Shown here: positions 9,460-18,812 of the stretch, piece by piece | How the letters are laid out: every line of letters begins with the position of its first letter | Numbering within the stretch: position 1 is the first letter of the stretch | Program-made: the position numbers and the translations under genes | The notes under the pieces: model-generated | The model's database searches: none | Told to the model about the DNA's origin: nothing | What the model saw: the letters and a program-made list of their open reading frames with translations, nothing else | NCBI GenBank assembly: GCA_964455395.1 | Contig: CAYVWB010000030.1 | Span: forward strand, 1 to 50,034 | From: CAYVWB01 sp964455395 | GTDB taxonomy: Bacteria; Desulfobacterota; Desulfovibrionia; Desulfovibrionales; Desulfovibrionaceae | Length of the DNA: 50,034 bases | Direction: 5' to 3'

Positions 9460-9738
9460 GGCTCCGCGGCATCGCGACCCCTTGTGACGCGCAGCGCCGC
9501 GCCGGCGTGAGGCCGCCTCATCCCGATCCGCCGAAGGACGCCATGGCCCAGGCGGGGAGACGCGCCCAGCCCTTCAGCACTCCACGCTGGCCGTTCCACT
9601 TGCCGCGTCAGCCTCCTTCGACTCGATTGACAGCCAGGCGTCTTCCAGGCATATCTTCGGTATTCTGAACATCTCAGTGCCGACAGCCGCCCTTCCCCGG
9701 CGCCGCATCAACCGTGTCTCTTGTTGGAGGAACCTCGC

Positions 9739-10998
9739 ATGCCGTTTTTTCGCACTCTCACCCATGGCGCCCTGGTTTTCGCCCTGTGCCTTCTCCTCTC
9801 GGCGCCAGCCGCCCAGGCGCAGGACAACCTCACGCCGGATCAAGTGGACGCCCTCATCAACGCCCTGACGCCGCAGGCGCCGGCCGATCCCGTGGCCGCC
9901 GATCCTGTTGAGGAACCCGTGGCTGACGACCCTGTTGAAGAGCCGGTGGAAGAGGCGCCTGTCGAGCCTGTCGAGCCTGTCGAGCCTGTCGAGCCTGTTA
10001 TCGTGGCGCCCGTCGAGCCGGAAATCGACCCCACCCCGGAGATCATCCGCATCGGGTTGGAGAACCAACGCGCCGCCGCCGAAGCACAGCTGGAAGCCGC
10101 CAGACAGGAAGCCATCTCCCGCACCTTCGAGGAAACCACCCGCGCCGGCAGCCGGTTCGCGCACAAGATCCTGAGCAACCGCGTACGCGACGCCCTGGTC
10201 CCCGGCGCCACCCCCGCCGGCGCCCCCGAGACCATCGCCTACTCCCTCCCCCGCACGAGCGATTCCTCCGGCCTTGCTGCAGACGCCGAGACGGAAAGCG
10301 CCATGAGCGACGCCGTCTTCACCATGTGGACCAACGGCGGCGTGAGCATCCTCTCCGCCAACAAGGGCCTGGAGAGCTACTCCGGCGGCCTCTGGACCGG
10401 CTTCATCAGCGGGGACGTCGTCCTTAACGAACGCGTCGTGCTGGGTCTCGTGCTGGGCTACGAACACACCGCCCTCGGCACGGATTTCAACGGCGAACAA
10501 AGCTCCAACGGCCTTGTCCTTGCGCCCTACGCCGCTGCTGACATCTACAACAACACCATCCTTGAAGGCCAAGCAGGCTTCACCTGGACGGACACCCGCG
10601 GCAGCCGCGTGGACTACAACGCCTTCCGCACCATGGTCGCCGTGAAGCTCACCCAGCACTACATCCACGACCCGTGGCTCTTCGCCGCCACCCTGGGCTA
10701 TCAGTACACTCACAACGAATCCTACAACAGCCGTGTGGATGATGTTGATATCGGCGAGCTGAACGCTGGCGGCCGCGTCGCCTACGTCTTCGACAGCGCC
10801 GAACTCTATCTCCAACTGCTCTACATCGTGGACACCCTGGCCGCCGTGGAGGACGAACCCCACGAGATGGAAGCGACCATCGGCGCCGCCTTCCCCATGA
10901 CGGATTCGTTCCAGCTCGGCCTGGAGGCTTCCAACAGCTTCTTCCGCGCGCACCACTACAACACCCGGTTGCTGCTCAACGCGCGCTACACCTTCTGA
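9739..10998 (+). CDS. Autotransporter-type outer-membrane beta-barrel protein (419 aa)
   Basis: A signal peptide (LVFALCLLLSAPAAQAQ) is followed by an acidic Pro/Val/Glu-rich linker (residues about 35-95) that includes four tandem VEP units encoded by exact 9-bp repeats (9961-9996). A short coiled-coil-like stretch (ENQRAAAEAQLEAARQEAI) comes next. The C-terminal 230 or so residues look like an autotransporter barrel: GLWTGFISGDVVLNERVVLG, alternating aromatic strands, and a final strand RLLLNARYTF ending in Phe. There is no large passenger, only the linker, so it may be a surface anchor rather than a classic autotransporter. The start at 9739 follows GGAGG by eight bases. A terminator follows, so it is likely monocistronic. 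Confidence 0.82.
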   Translation: MPFFRTLTHGALVFALCLLLSAPAAQAQDNLTPDQVDALINALTPQAPADPVAADPVEEPVADDPVEEPVEEAPVEPVEPVEPVEPVIVAPVEPEIDPTPEIIRIGLENQRAAAEAQLEAARQEAISRTFEETTRAGSRFAHKILSNRVRDALVPGATPAGAPETIAYSLPRTSDSSGLAADAETESAMSDAVFTMWTNGGVSILSANKGLESYSGGLWTGFISGDVVLNERVVLGLVLGYEHTALGTDFNGEQSSNGLVLAPYAAADIYNNTILEGQAGFTWTDTRGSRVDYNAFRTMVAVKLTQHYIHDPWLFAATLGYQYTHNESYNSRVDDVDIGELNAGGRVAYVFDSAELYLQLLYIVDTLAAVEDEPHEMEATIGAAFPMTDSFQLGLEASNSFFRAHHYNTRLLLNARYTF

Positions 10999-11023
10999 TA
11001 GCAGCGCCGCCCCTGCGACTCCC

Positions 11024-11066
11024 AGCGCCCCGCTTCCGGCATACGCTTTCCGGGCGGGGCGCTTTT
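11024..11066 (+). terminator. Terminator after the barrel gene
   Basis: AGCGCCCCGC (11024-11033) pairs with GCGGGGCGCT (11054-11063) and is followed by TTT. Confidence 0.8.
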
Positions 11067-11180
11067 CATCAGCAACAACGTTCTCGACAAACACGACAAC
11101 CGCGCCAGACAATCGCGCAGTCAACCACGTCGTCAACCGCGCCCAGCCACACCCCACGCGTGCAAGGGGAACACGCCGCC

Positions 11181-13031
11181 ATGCTTACCCCCTCCGTCGG
11201 CAGCGGCGGCCGCTTGCCACAGCGGCTGCTCCCGGCCCTCATCATCGCCATGTGCGCGACAGCGATTATTTGCCTGGCGGACCATCGCGGCTGGATGGGA
11301 TTCCTGGACCGCAAAAGCTACGACGCGCTCACCGTGCTGCGACTGCAGGTGAACCCCACCGCCTTCCGTGCGCCCATCGTCCTCATCGCACTGGATGACG
11401 CCACACTCAACGACCCCGACTTCCGCATGCCCCTGGTGCTCTGGCACGAGCGCCTCGGCGAACTCCTCACCCACGTCGCGGCGGCTCGACCGGCCGCCAT
11501 CGGGCTGGACTACCTGCTCCCCCCCGTGCTCTTCGACGACTCCGTCCCCGGCTACAGCGCCGTGTGGCTGCGCGCGCTCGCCTCCGTTCGGCGCCAGGGG
11601 GTCCCCTTCATCACGGGGTACATGCAACTCCAGAACGACCAGGTGACGCCGCACCCCTTCTACCTGCAACTCATCGGCGCGGAGGGCCTTGCGTTCTTCA
11701 ATCTGACCACGGACGAGGACGACGCCGTGCGCCGCAGCCGGCTCTGGTTCGAGACGGAAGAGGGCCAGCGCGCGCCGAGCTTTCCCTACGCCATCGCCCG
11801 CGCTTTCGATTCCTCCGTCACCGCGCGGTTCATGGCGCAAGACGACCCCATGGTCCACATCGACTTCCTCCACCCCTCGCCAGCCTTCCCCGTCCACTCG
11901 CTGCGGGACGTGAGCGCCCGAGTCCGCGCCGAAGACGCGGCATGGCTGCAAGCGGCCTTCATGGGAAAAATCGTGCTGATCGGCTCCACGGACACGCTCA
12001 CCCGGGATGTCCACGCAACCCCTGTGAGCGCGCTGCGCCATGGAGAAACGCGAAAACTCCCCGGGGTCCTCATTCAGGCGCACACCATCAACACCCTGCT
12101 GGGCGACCGGCTCATGCGTCAGGCGCCGCCAGTCGAGCGCGCGGGCCTCATTCTGCTCATAGCCATAGCCGCCTCGCTGCTGGCCATCTTCGGGCGCCGC
12201 ATCTGCTATGCAATCGGATTGCCGCTGCTGCTGGTCTTCTGGGCCCTGGTCGTGTTCCTGGCGTTCCTGCAAGGGACGCTCTACCCCCTCCCCGCCGGCG
12301 TGGCGGTCCTCCTGCTCTCCAGCTTTGTCGCCGTGGGGTGGCGCGAATACGGCATGGAGCGGGACAAACGCAAGTTGCGCGCTCTTTTCGCACGGTATCT
12401 GCCGGAACATGTGGTGGACACCCTGGCGGTACAACAGGACGACGCCGCCTTCTTCCAGGGAGAGACGCGCCAGCTGTGCATCCTGGTCTCGGACGTGCGC
12501 GGCTTCACCACCTTCGCCCGCGACCGCTCCCCCCAGGAGGTGGTGCGGCGGCTCAACGAATACTTCGAAGCCATGACGCAAGCCATCCATGCGGAAGGCG
12601 GGGTGGTGGACAAGTTCATCGGGGACGGGATTCTGGCCTTCTTCGGTTTGACGTCGACGCGGGAGCCGGCCAGCGTGGCCGGAGCGCGGGCCGCCTTGGC
12701 CATGCAGACCGCTCTGGAACAGCTGAACGACACGTGGCAGGCCCGGAGCGAACCGACCTTCGCCATGGGCGTGGGATTGCACGTGGGCGAGGTGATGGTG
12801 GGCAACATCGGCTCCAGCGCCAAGAGCGACTTCACCATCATCGGCGATGCGGTTAACGTCGCTTCACGACTGGAGAGCCAGACGAAAGACGCCGATGCAA
12901 CCATTCTCGTCAGCGAGGCCTTTCAAGAAGACGCCAAAGAGGCTATTGTGGTGGAAGACAAAGGCGTCGTGGCCATCCGCGGCCACTCTTCCATGCACGC
13001 CTTGCAGCTCATCGCAGTGAGGGACTCATGA
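11181..13031 (+). CDS. CHASE2-domain adenylate/guanylate cyclase, class III (616 aa)
   Basis: An N-terminal membrane helix is followed by a periplasmic CHASE2 sensor (IVLIALDDATLNDPDFRMPLVLWHERLGELL up to KIVLIGSTDTLTRDVHATPVS), then closely spaced membrane helices (residues about 320-395) and a class III cyclase domain. Both metal-binding aspartates are present (VSDVRGFT near 438, FIGDGILAFFG near 482), as are the purine-contacting Lys (VVDKFIGD) and the transition-state Asn/Arg (DAVNVASRLES). DFTIIGD with Thr suits ATP, so cAMP is the likely product. The start at 11181 has AAGGGGA upstream. It overlaps the FecR-like gene by four bases (ATGA), so the two are coupled; the partner may act on the periplasmic sensor. 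Confidence 0.92.
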   Translation: MLTPSVGSGGRLPQRLLPALIIAMCATAIICLADHRGWMGFLDRKSYDALTVLRLQVNPTAFRAPIVLIALDDATLNDPDFRMPLVLWHERLGELLTHVAAARPAAIGLDYLLPPVLFDDSVPGYSAVWLRALASVRRQGVPFITGYMQLQNDQVTPHPFYLQLIGAEGLAFFNLTTDEDDAVRRSRLWFETEEGQRAPSFPYAIARAFDSSVTARFMAQDDPMVHIDFLHPSPAFPVHSLRDVSARVRAEDAAWLQAAFMGKIVLIGSTDTLTRDVHATPVSALRHGETRKLPGVLIQAHTINTLLGDRLMRQAPPVERAGLILLIAIAASLLAIFGRRICYAIGLPLLLVFWALVVFLAFLQGTLYPLPAGVAVLLLSSFVAVGWREYGMERDKRKLRALFARYLPEHVVDTLAVQQDDAAFFQGETRQLCILVSDVRGFTTFARDRSPQEVVRRLNEYFEAMTQAIHAEGGVVDKFIGDGILAFFGLTSTREPASVAGARAALAMQTALEQLNDTWQARSEPTFAMGVGLHVGEVMVGNIGSSAKSDFTIIGDAVNVASRLESQTKDADATILVSEAFQEDAKEAIVVEDKGVVAIRGHSSMHALQLIAVRDS

Positions 13032-14011
13032 TCCATCGATCCAATGCTCCGGTTGATTTTCGACACCACGCCCGGCGCCCTTTCCTGGCGCTCCCCATGG
13101 CCCTGACCATGGCCCTGACCCTGCTTGCATCATCGCTGGCCCCGACCGCCGCTTCGGCGCAAGCTGGCGGATACGCCGCCATGGTGATGGAAGCGGACCC
13201 CGACGCCGCCGTCTACGCCGAGGGCGTCCTCAAGGACAAACCACTTGAAATAATGGAGTTCCTCTACCCTGGGGATGTCCTTACCGTGCGGGAGGGCAAA
13301 GGCGTCACGCTCAACTATTTCGAAGCAGGCATGCGCGAACGCATCACCGGTCCGGTGACTGCGCAAGTCACCGCCACGAAGAGCGTCCCCAAGAGCGGCG
13401 ATGGCGACATTTCCCGCGAAGCCGTGGAGCATCTGCCCAAACGGACATCCATGTCCAGCGAGCAGTTGCAAAATTTCGGGATGGTGGCCTTGCGCGACCC
13501 CAGCGCCGGCGTCATGGACGCGCCCACCCCCCTGCTGCCCGCAGACAGCGCCGTCAGTCCGGGCGAGACTGTCCCCTTCGTCTGGCGCAAGGTCCCGCAC
13601 GCCAGCCGCTACCAGCTGGACATCACGGGCCCGGAAGGCCTCGCCATCACTCAGGAAACCACCACCAACCGCGCCGACGTGGCCATCCCCCAAGTCCCGG
13701 GGACGTACCGCTGGCGCGTCACCGCACTCCGTCGTGAAGGGGGCGAAAGCCATGGTCAAGGCGTTTTCACCGTCATGAACCCCGCGGAGACCCGAGCCTT
13801 GCGCGAGGAAACCAAGCGCGTCCACGCCGCTTCCCCCGCCGGCGTGGAACGGTATGTGGCTCTGGCGTTCATCCATCGGCTGCACGGTCACCATCATGGC
13901 GAAGTCCGCGCCTTGCACGACGCGCTGCAGCGCATCGGCGACTCCCCCGCGGCCACCGGCGTACGCCTGCGCTTCCGCGCCCTCGGCGGCGAAGACGCCA
14001 TCGCGAAGTAG
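13028..14011 (+). CDS. Exported FecR-like protein partnered with the CHASE2 cyclase (327 aa)
   Basis: A long N-region and signal peptide (MALTLLASSLAPTAASAQA) precede a FecR-type domain of about 100 residues (ILKDKPLEIMEFLYPGDVLTVREGKGVTLNYFEAGMRERITGP in outline), where FecR proteins typically read 'l..Gd.i.tg..s.v.l'. A second domain (residues about 175-250) resembles an Ig/fibronectin-like fold: VPFVWRKVPHASRYQLDI through PGTYRWRVTALRREG. Proteins of this kind are often found next to CHASE2 cyclases, and the four-base overlap supports a joint role, perhaps as the periplasmic ligand or sensor accessory. The ligand is unknown. Confidence 0.8.
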   Translation: MIHRSNAPVDFRHHARRPFLALPMALTMALTLLASSLAPTAASAQAGGYAAMVMEADPDAAVYAEGVLKDKPLEIMEFLYPGDVLTVREGKGVTLNYFEAGMRERITGPVTAQVTATKSVPKSGDGDISREAVEHLPKRTSMSSEQLQNFGMVALRDPSAGVMDAPTPLLPADSAVSPGETVPFVWRKVPHASRYQLDITGPEGLAITQETTTNRADVAIPQVPGTYRWRVTALRREGGESHGQGVFTVMNPAETRALREETKRVHAASPAGVERYVALAFIHRLHGHHHGEVRALHDALQRIGDSPAATGVRLRFRALGGEDAIAK

Positions 14012-14031
14012 CCCCCTCGCTGCAACCTCAG

Positions 14032-14100
14032 GCGTCCCTGTTCCCTGCAGGCGGTCACCCCCGTGCGCATGACGTGAGGACAGGGACGCGTTCGTCCTCA
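14032..14100. terminator. Two mutually exclusive hairpins between convergent genes
   Basis: GCGTCCCTGT (14032-14041) pairs perfectly with ACAGGGACGC (14080-14089) around a 38-nt loop. Alternatively TGAGGA (14075-14080) pairs with TCCTCA (14095-14100). No T tract follows either. The element lies between the convergent FecR-like and caspase-like genes and may serve both as a weak terminator. The rest of the 14012-14217 gap shows nothing else. Confidence 0.4.
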
Positions 14101-14217
14101 GCCACGAGACGACTTCATGTGCGATGCTGTGGCCTGCGCGACGCGTGGGGCGACTCGCGCAGCCCACCCGGACGAGAGAACGCGCCAGCTGATTGGCCGC
14201 AGCCAACCGCGCAAGCC

Positions 14218-16530
14218 TTACCGCCGCGCCAGGCCGAAATCCGCGCCGCGTGAGTGCGCCGTCGGGAACTGCGCGCGGCCCGCGAAGCGTTCTCCCAACA
14301 TGGGCGTGTTGTTTTCCACGTAACCCAAGACCTCCCGCACGCTGACCACGCCGTCGCCAGGCGCGTCGTCGGCGCCCCCCCGCAAGGCCTGGAGCAAGGC
14401 GTAGGTGAAGACGCCGTGGCCGAGCTGAGAGAGCTCGATGGCCTCCTGATCCCGATCCGTGGCGGCGAGAATATGCACGCCCATGTCCCAGGCGAGCAGC
14501 CGCAGTGACTTGAGCCCGGCGAAATGGCTGGGCGGCGGCAGCGCCCTTCCGGAGTAGCAGGTGTCCAAGGCGATGAAGATGCGTTGCGCAGGCAGGGCGT
14601 CGATCTCCCGCTGCAGCTCGGCGGCGTCGAGGCGCTGCCCATCATGGGTGATGAACGACCACGATGCGCCCCGGGCCTCTCCGTGGCCGGCGAGGTAGAT
14701 GACCACCACGTCATCGATGGCGGCGCTGCGGAGAGAGCGCACCGCCTGCAGCACGGCGGGTTTGGTGGCTTGGCCGTCCACCAGGGTCTTGCCGCGGCCT
14801 TGACTGAACAACCGCCCCGGCAAGGCGTCGAAGAACGTGGACAGGGCGTTGGCGTCCGGCTTGGCGTAGTTGAGGTTGAGTGAACTGACGCTGTACTGGT
14901 TCACGCCAACGGTGACCATCCAGAGGGTGGGCGCGCCTGTGGCCCCCCGGCCGGCGAGCGAAGCCCTGGCCGGGACGGATTCAGTCTTTTGCTTGTTTTC
15001 CGCGGTGGCGGTGAAGATGTTGGCGCCTGCAGCGAGGCTGGTCCGATAGCGCTCCACGATAACGGTGGCGCCGCGCTGGGTCTCGGTTTCACGACTCACC
15101 CGACGGGACTCGCTGACCCGGCGGCCATTCTGGAAGAGACGCAGTTGGCTGACGCCGCCTCTGCCCTGCTCCACGGCGGCCACTTCCACCAGGACTTCAG
15201 GGGGGCCGCTTTCCGCAACGTTGCCTTCGAGCGCTATCTCCACCAGGGGCGGCAAGTGCACGCCTTGCTCGATGGGCCGCACCGGCGCCAGATCCCGGGC
15301 GCCTTGCATGGTCCGCGCGAGGAGGCTTGGTTCGTAATACTCGCGGGAGAAATTCTGGATGGGGATAACGGCTTCGGGGGCGCGCCATTCCACCCCTGTG
15401 AGTGAATCCTGGGCGCCGTCGAACCGACCGTCGGCGTCCACCACGGTCCAGCCGTCGCGGGTGGAGATGAGACGCAGCACCATGGTTCCGGCGCGCAGAC
15501 TCCAGAGCCACACCGTGTTGTCCTTGGAGGAGGAGAGGGCGAAATCACCAGCGGCGTCCACCACGGCGCCAGTCACGCCGCCCTCATGGCTGACGGCCAC
15601 GCTGCCCGCCGGTCCGCTGAGGAGGCGGCCAGAGCCGCCGCGGACCACCATGACCCGCCCCTGATCGTCGCCTGCAGTCACCACGCCGCTGCTCGCCGCC
15701 AAGGCGGTCACCGCTGCGCCGAGCACGCCGCGCACTTCGGTCAGGAGCCGCCCTGTTCTTGCCTGGAAGGATCGCACGGCGCCATCGGCGTACCCCACCA
15801 CGGCCGTGTCGCCGTCCAAGGCCACGGCCGTGGCGCCTGTGGCGCGGGCGTCGCCCAGAGGAATCACAGCGCCGTCCGCAAGTTCCATGGCCCTCGCCCT
15901 GCCGCCGCGCAGCAAGGCCACGGCCATGCCTGCGTCCACAGCCAGAGCTTCGACGACCCCGCCCATGGCGACGGAGTTCACCAGCCGCCCGTCAGTGGTC
16001 ACCTGGGAAAGCTCGCCTTGGGGGGTCCCCAGCAACAGCGTACGGTCGTCAATGAACGCGCCGACTTGCGCCTGCATGGGGAGGGTTCTGCCGGGCGCCG
16101 GGGGATCAAGCTCGTAGAGGGTGACGCGCCCCTGCGCCGAGGTCGCCACGGCGCGGCTGCCGTTCGGTGCGATATCCAACATCGTCACCACGCCGCCGGG
16201 GCCGCGCAGGGAGGCGATTTGTCGTCCCAGGCGGAGATCCCAGAGTCGCACGCCGCCGTCTCCCATGGCCGTGAGCAGAGAGCGTTCGTCCGGACTCATG
16301 GCGATGGCCGTGACAGGGCCGGCCGCGCCTCGGGCGATGGTGAGCCGGGGTTTGATGAGCCGTTCCACGTTCATGGAGATGGCCCGGCTCAGCTGGCGGG
16401 AGCCCGCACTGATGGCGCCGCGCGGCTGGGCCGCCGCCTGGGTCGCCAGAATCGTCATATATAAGGTTGTGAGCACGGCGCAGCAGAGGACGAAGGCGGT
16501 GGCGTGGCGGGTACGACGTGGGTCTGACAT
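14218..16530 (-). CDS. Exported WD40 / caspase-like (peptidase C14) protein (770 aa)
   Basis: An N-terminal signal or anchor (FVLCCAVLTTLYMTILATQAAA) is followed by WD40-type beta-propeller repeats (residues about 50-330, for example GPVTAIAMSPDERSLLTAMGDGGVRLWDLRLG). A linker leads to a C-terminal caspase fold that starts TLWMVTVGVNQYSVSSLNLNYAKPDA. The catalytic His (YLAGHGEARG, about residue 616) and Cys (ALDTCYSGRALP, about residue 658) are both present, so the protease should be active. Prokaryotic caspase homologues usually cut after Arg or Lys and are often cytoplasmic; an exported one with a propeller would act in the periplasm or at the surface. I chose the start at 16530, with GGAG upstream, instead of longer in-frame starts inside the intergenic region. 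It is divergent from the antiporter gene. Confidence 0.88.
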   Translation of the reverse strand: MSDPRRTRHATAFVLCCAVLTTLYMTILATQAAAQPRGAISAGSRQLSRAISMNVERLIKPRLTIARGAAGPVTAIAMSPDERSLLTAMGDGGVRLWDLRLGRQIASLRGPGGVVTMLDIAPNGSRAVATSAQGRVTLYELDPPAPGRTLPMQAQVGAFIDDRTLLLGTPQGELSQVTTDGRLVNSVAMGGVVEALAVDAGMAVALLRGGRARAMELADGAVIPLGDARATGATAVALDGDTAVVGYADGAVRSFQARTGRLLTEVRGVLGAAVTALAASSGVVTAGDDQGRVMVVRGGSGRLLSGPAGSVAVSHEGGVTGAVVDAAGDFALSSSKDNTVWLWSLRAGTMVLRLISTRDGWTVVDADGRFDGAQDSLTGVEWRAPEAVIPIQNFSREYYEPSLLARTMQGARDLAPVRPIEQGVHLPPLVEIALEGNVAESGPPEVLVEVAAVEQGRGGVSQLRLFQNGRRVSESRRVSRETETQRGATVIVERYRTSLAAGANIFTATAENKQKTESVPARASLAGRGATGAPTLWMVTVGVNQYSVSSLNLNYAKPDANALSTFFDALPGRLFSQGRGKTLVDGQATKPAVLQAVRSLRSAAIDDVVVIYLAGHGEARGASWSFITHDGQRLDAAELQREIDALPAQRIFIALDTCYSGRALPPPSHFAGLKSLRLLAWDMGVHILAATDRDQEAIELSQLGHGVFTYALLQALRGGADDAPGDGVVSVREVLGYVENNTPMLGERFAGRAQFPTAHSRGADFGLARR

Positions 16531-16739
16531 GGGGGACCGCTCCAGAGATTTGCGCCGTGGATGGCGGTTGGTTCGGGACGGGGAGACACGCATGATACCC
16601 CGACGCCGGGAGGGTGACAAGGGCGGGACGACTTTCTTCCAGCAAGGTCGCGGCTCGCCATGCGCGGTTGAGGGTGCTATGATGGCGCACAGGTCATCCC
16701 AGCGCCCGACCCCTCTCACCCCAGCCTGCAGAGCATCCC

Positions 16740-18728
16740 ATGCACGATTTCTCGGTCCTTACAGGCGTCGTCGTCGTTTTCGGTCTCTCGATTCTGGTTA
16801 TCCTGGCGTGTCACAAGGCGCGCATCCCGCCCATCATCGGCTTCCTTCTCACAGGATTGGCCGCGGGGCCCACGGGTCTGCATCTGGTGAGCCACCACGA
16901 TGTGGAAATGCTCGCGGAGCTGGGCGTGGTGCTCTTGCTTTTCGTCATCGGCATGGAGCTCTCCTCCAAGGAGCTCGCGCGGTTGAAAACGCCAGTCTTC
17001 CTCGGGGGAGCGGCTCAGCTCGTGCTGACCGCGTTCGTGTTCGCCACCGGCGCAAGCATGTTGGGACTGGAGCCGGGGAAAGCCGTTTTCGTGGGGCTTC
17101 TGGCGGGACTTTCCAGCACGGCGGTGGCGTTGAAACTGCTGAGCGAGCGCGCCGAACTGGAGGCGCCGCATGGCCGCATCGCCATGGGCATTCTCATCTT
17201 TCAGGACATCGCCGTGGCGCCGATGATGCTTTTTTCGCCATTCCTCGCCGAGGGAGCGGTGGGCGGCAGCGTGGGGATGACGCTGTTGACGCTCATCGCC
17301 AAGGCGACATTCGTTCTGGCCACCATCTACATTCTTGCGAAATACGTCGCGCCGCGGGTGATGGCGAAAGTGGTGGGCACGCGCAGTCGGGAAGTCTTTC
17401 TGCTGGCGAACCTCACGTTGTGTTTCGCCATCGCACTCGGCACGGCGAAGCTCGGCCTTTCCCTCTCCCTGGGCGCCTTCCTGGCCGGTCTGGTGATGGC
17501 GGAGAGCGAATACAGCGTGAGCGCGCTGGAAGGCGTGTTGCCTTTCCGTGACGTCTTCACCAGCCTCTTTTTCGTCTCCATGGGCATGCTGCTGGACCTG
17601 GGCTACTTCTTCAGCAACATCCACTGGGTCATTTTCTCGGCAGGCGCCGTGCTGGTGCTGAAGTGCGCGCTGGCCACCGCAGCCGGTCTGCTGCTGGGCT
17701 ACCCCTTGCGGGTGGCGCTCACGGCGGGGTTCGCCATCTGCCAGATCGGCGAATTCTCCTTCGTGCTCGCGCGGGAGGGCATGAACTACAACCTCCTCTC
17801 GGCCGAGGCGTACCAGCTCTTCCTTGCCGCCGCCGTGGTGACCATGGCCGTGACGCCCCTGGCCGTGAACAACGCAGACACGGCAGCACGACGGCTGGCG
17901 GCCATGGCCCCGCCGTGGTTGCGCCGTGACGGTCGGGAAGCCCCCCCCGCCGAGGAGGAAGCCCTCTCGGACCACCTCATCATCGTGGGGTACGGGCTGG
18001 GCGGTCGCATGCTGGCGCGCGCAGCCGTCTCCGCCGGCATCCGTCACACGGTCATCGAGATGAACCCGGAGACGGTGAAGAAGGAAGCGCGACGGGGCGC
18101 GCCCATCGCTTACGGGGACGCCGCCCAGCCCGCCGTGCTGGAGCACGCCGGCGCGGCGCATGCGCGGGTGCTCACCGTGCTCATTCCGGACCCGGCCGCC
18201 GTACGGCGGGTGGTGGCCACGGCGCGGGGCCTCAACCCGACGTTGCGCATCATCGCACGCACACGGTTCATGCAGGATCTGGAGGACCTGAAGCGTCTTG
18301 GCGCCGACGAGGTGGTGCCGGAGGATCTGGAGACGTCCATCGAGATCTTCACGCGCGCCATGCAGGCCTATCTGGTGCCGCGGCGGGAGATCGAGCGGTT
18401 CACCGCCGAGGCGCGGGCCGGCGAATACGGCATGCTGCGCAGTCCCGTGCCGGGGCATGCGCCGGTCTGCGACCTGGGCCGGCTGGCCTCCCGCCACGCG
18501 CTGACGACTTTCGCCGTGGACCAGGGCTCCCCACTGGAAGGCCAGAGCCTGGAGGAAGCGGCGCTACGCCGGGATCACGGGTTGATGGTGGTGGCGGTGG
18601 AGCGCGCCGGCAAGACCTACGCCAATCCGGAAGCGTCCTTCGTTCTGGAGGCGTGCGATGTGGTGTACGTGTTCAGTGAGCACACCTCGGCCATGGCCAA
18701 GGCCATGTTGTTCACGGCCCGCAAGTGA
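16740..18728 (+). CDS. CPA2-family cation:proton antiporter with TrkA domains (662 aa, KefB/KefC-like)
   Basis: About twelve hydrophobic helices (residues 1-385) form a Na+/H+ exchanger domain, with hallmark stretches such as GFLLTGLAAGPTGLHLV, LLLFVIGMELSSKEL and SLSLGAFLAGLVMAES. A TrkA-N NAD-binding domain follows (LIIVGYGLGGRMLARAA near 416) and then a TrkA-C domain (residues about 570-660). It probably exports K+ or Na+ in exchange for protons and is gated by a nucleotide. It is monocistronic. There is no clear Shine-Dalgarno before the ATG at 16740; GCAGAG is the best candidate. Confidence 0.93.
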   Translation: MHDFSVLTGVVVVFGLSILVILACHKARIPPIIGFLLTGLAAGPTGLHLVSHHDVEMLAELGVVLLLFVIGMELSSKELARLKTPVFLGGAAQLVLTAFVFATGASMLGLEPGKAVFVGLLAGLSSTAVALKLLSERAELEAPHGRIAMGILIFQDIAVAPMMLFSPFLAEGAVGGSVGMTLLTLIAKATFVLATIYILAKYVAPRVMAKVVGTRSREVFLLANLTLCFAIALGTAKLGLSLSLGAFLAGLVMAESEYSVSALEGVLPFRDVFTSLFFVSMGMLLDLGYFFSNIHWVIFSAGAVLVLKCALATAAGLLLGYPLRVALTAGFAICQIGEFSFVLAREGMNYNLLSAEAYQLFLAAAVVTMAVTPLAVNNADTAARRLAAMAPPWLRRDGREAPPAEEEALSDHLIIVGYGLGGRMLARAAVSAGIRHTVIEMNPETVKKEARRGAPIAYGDAAQPAVLEHAGAAHARVLTVLIPDPAAVRRVVATARGLNPTLRIIARTRFMQDLEDLKRLGADEVVPEDLETSIEIFTRAMQAYLVPRREIERFTAEARAGEYGMLRSPVPGHAPVCDLGRLASRHALTTFAVDQGSPLEGQSLEEAALRRDHGLMVVAVERAGKTYANPEASFVLEACDVVYVFSEHTSAMAKAMLFTARK

Positions 18729-18798
18729 CGCTTGAACCGTGTGTTCGTGGCGGCGTGCGATGTCGCACCCGTCGCACATGTCGAAAAGCCCCTGCATG

Positions 18799-18812
18799 CA
18801 TATCAGAATATG
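18799..18812. promoter_or_regulatory. Small inverted repeat CATAT-CAGA-ATATG
   Basis: A perfect 5+5 bp inverted repeat with a 4-nt spacer lies in the AT-rich gap before the porin gene. It could be an operator but may be chance. Confidence 0.2.

Larger units (their letters stand above)
9163..9738. other. Gene-poor 576-bp stretch with G-rich and C-rich tandem repeats
   Basis: No convincing gene is seen. A plus-strand frame here encodes one hydrophobic segment (LLVLAALAACALTAVV) inside Pro/Arg-rich sequence; I do not consider it a gene. The stretch holds two short tandem repeats (9231-9270 and 9421-9459) and the leader of the barrel gene, whose ribosome-binding site GGAGG is at 9726-9730. Confidence 0.5.
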
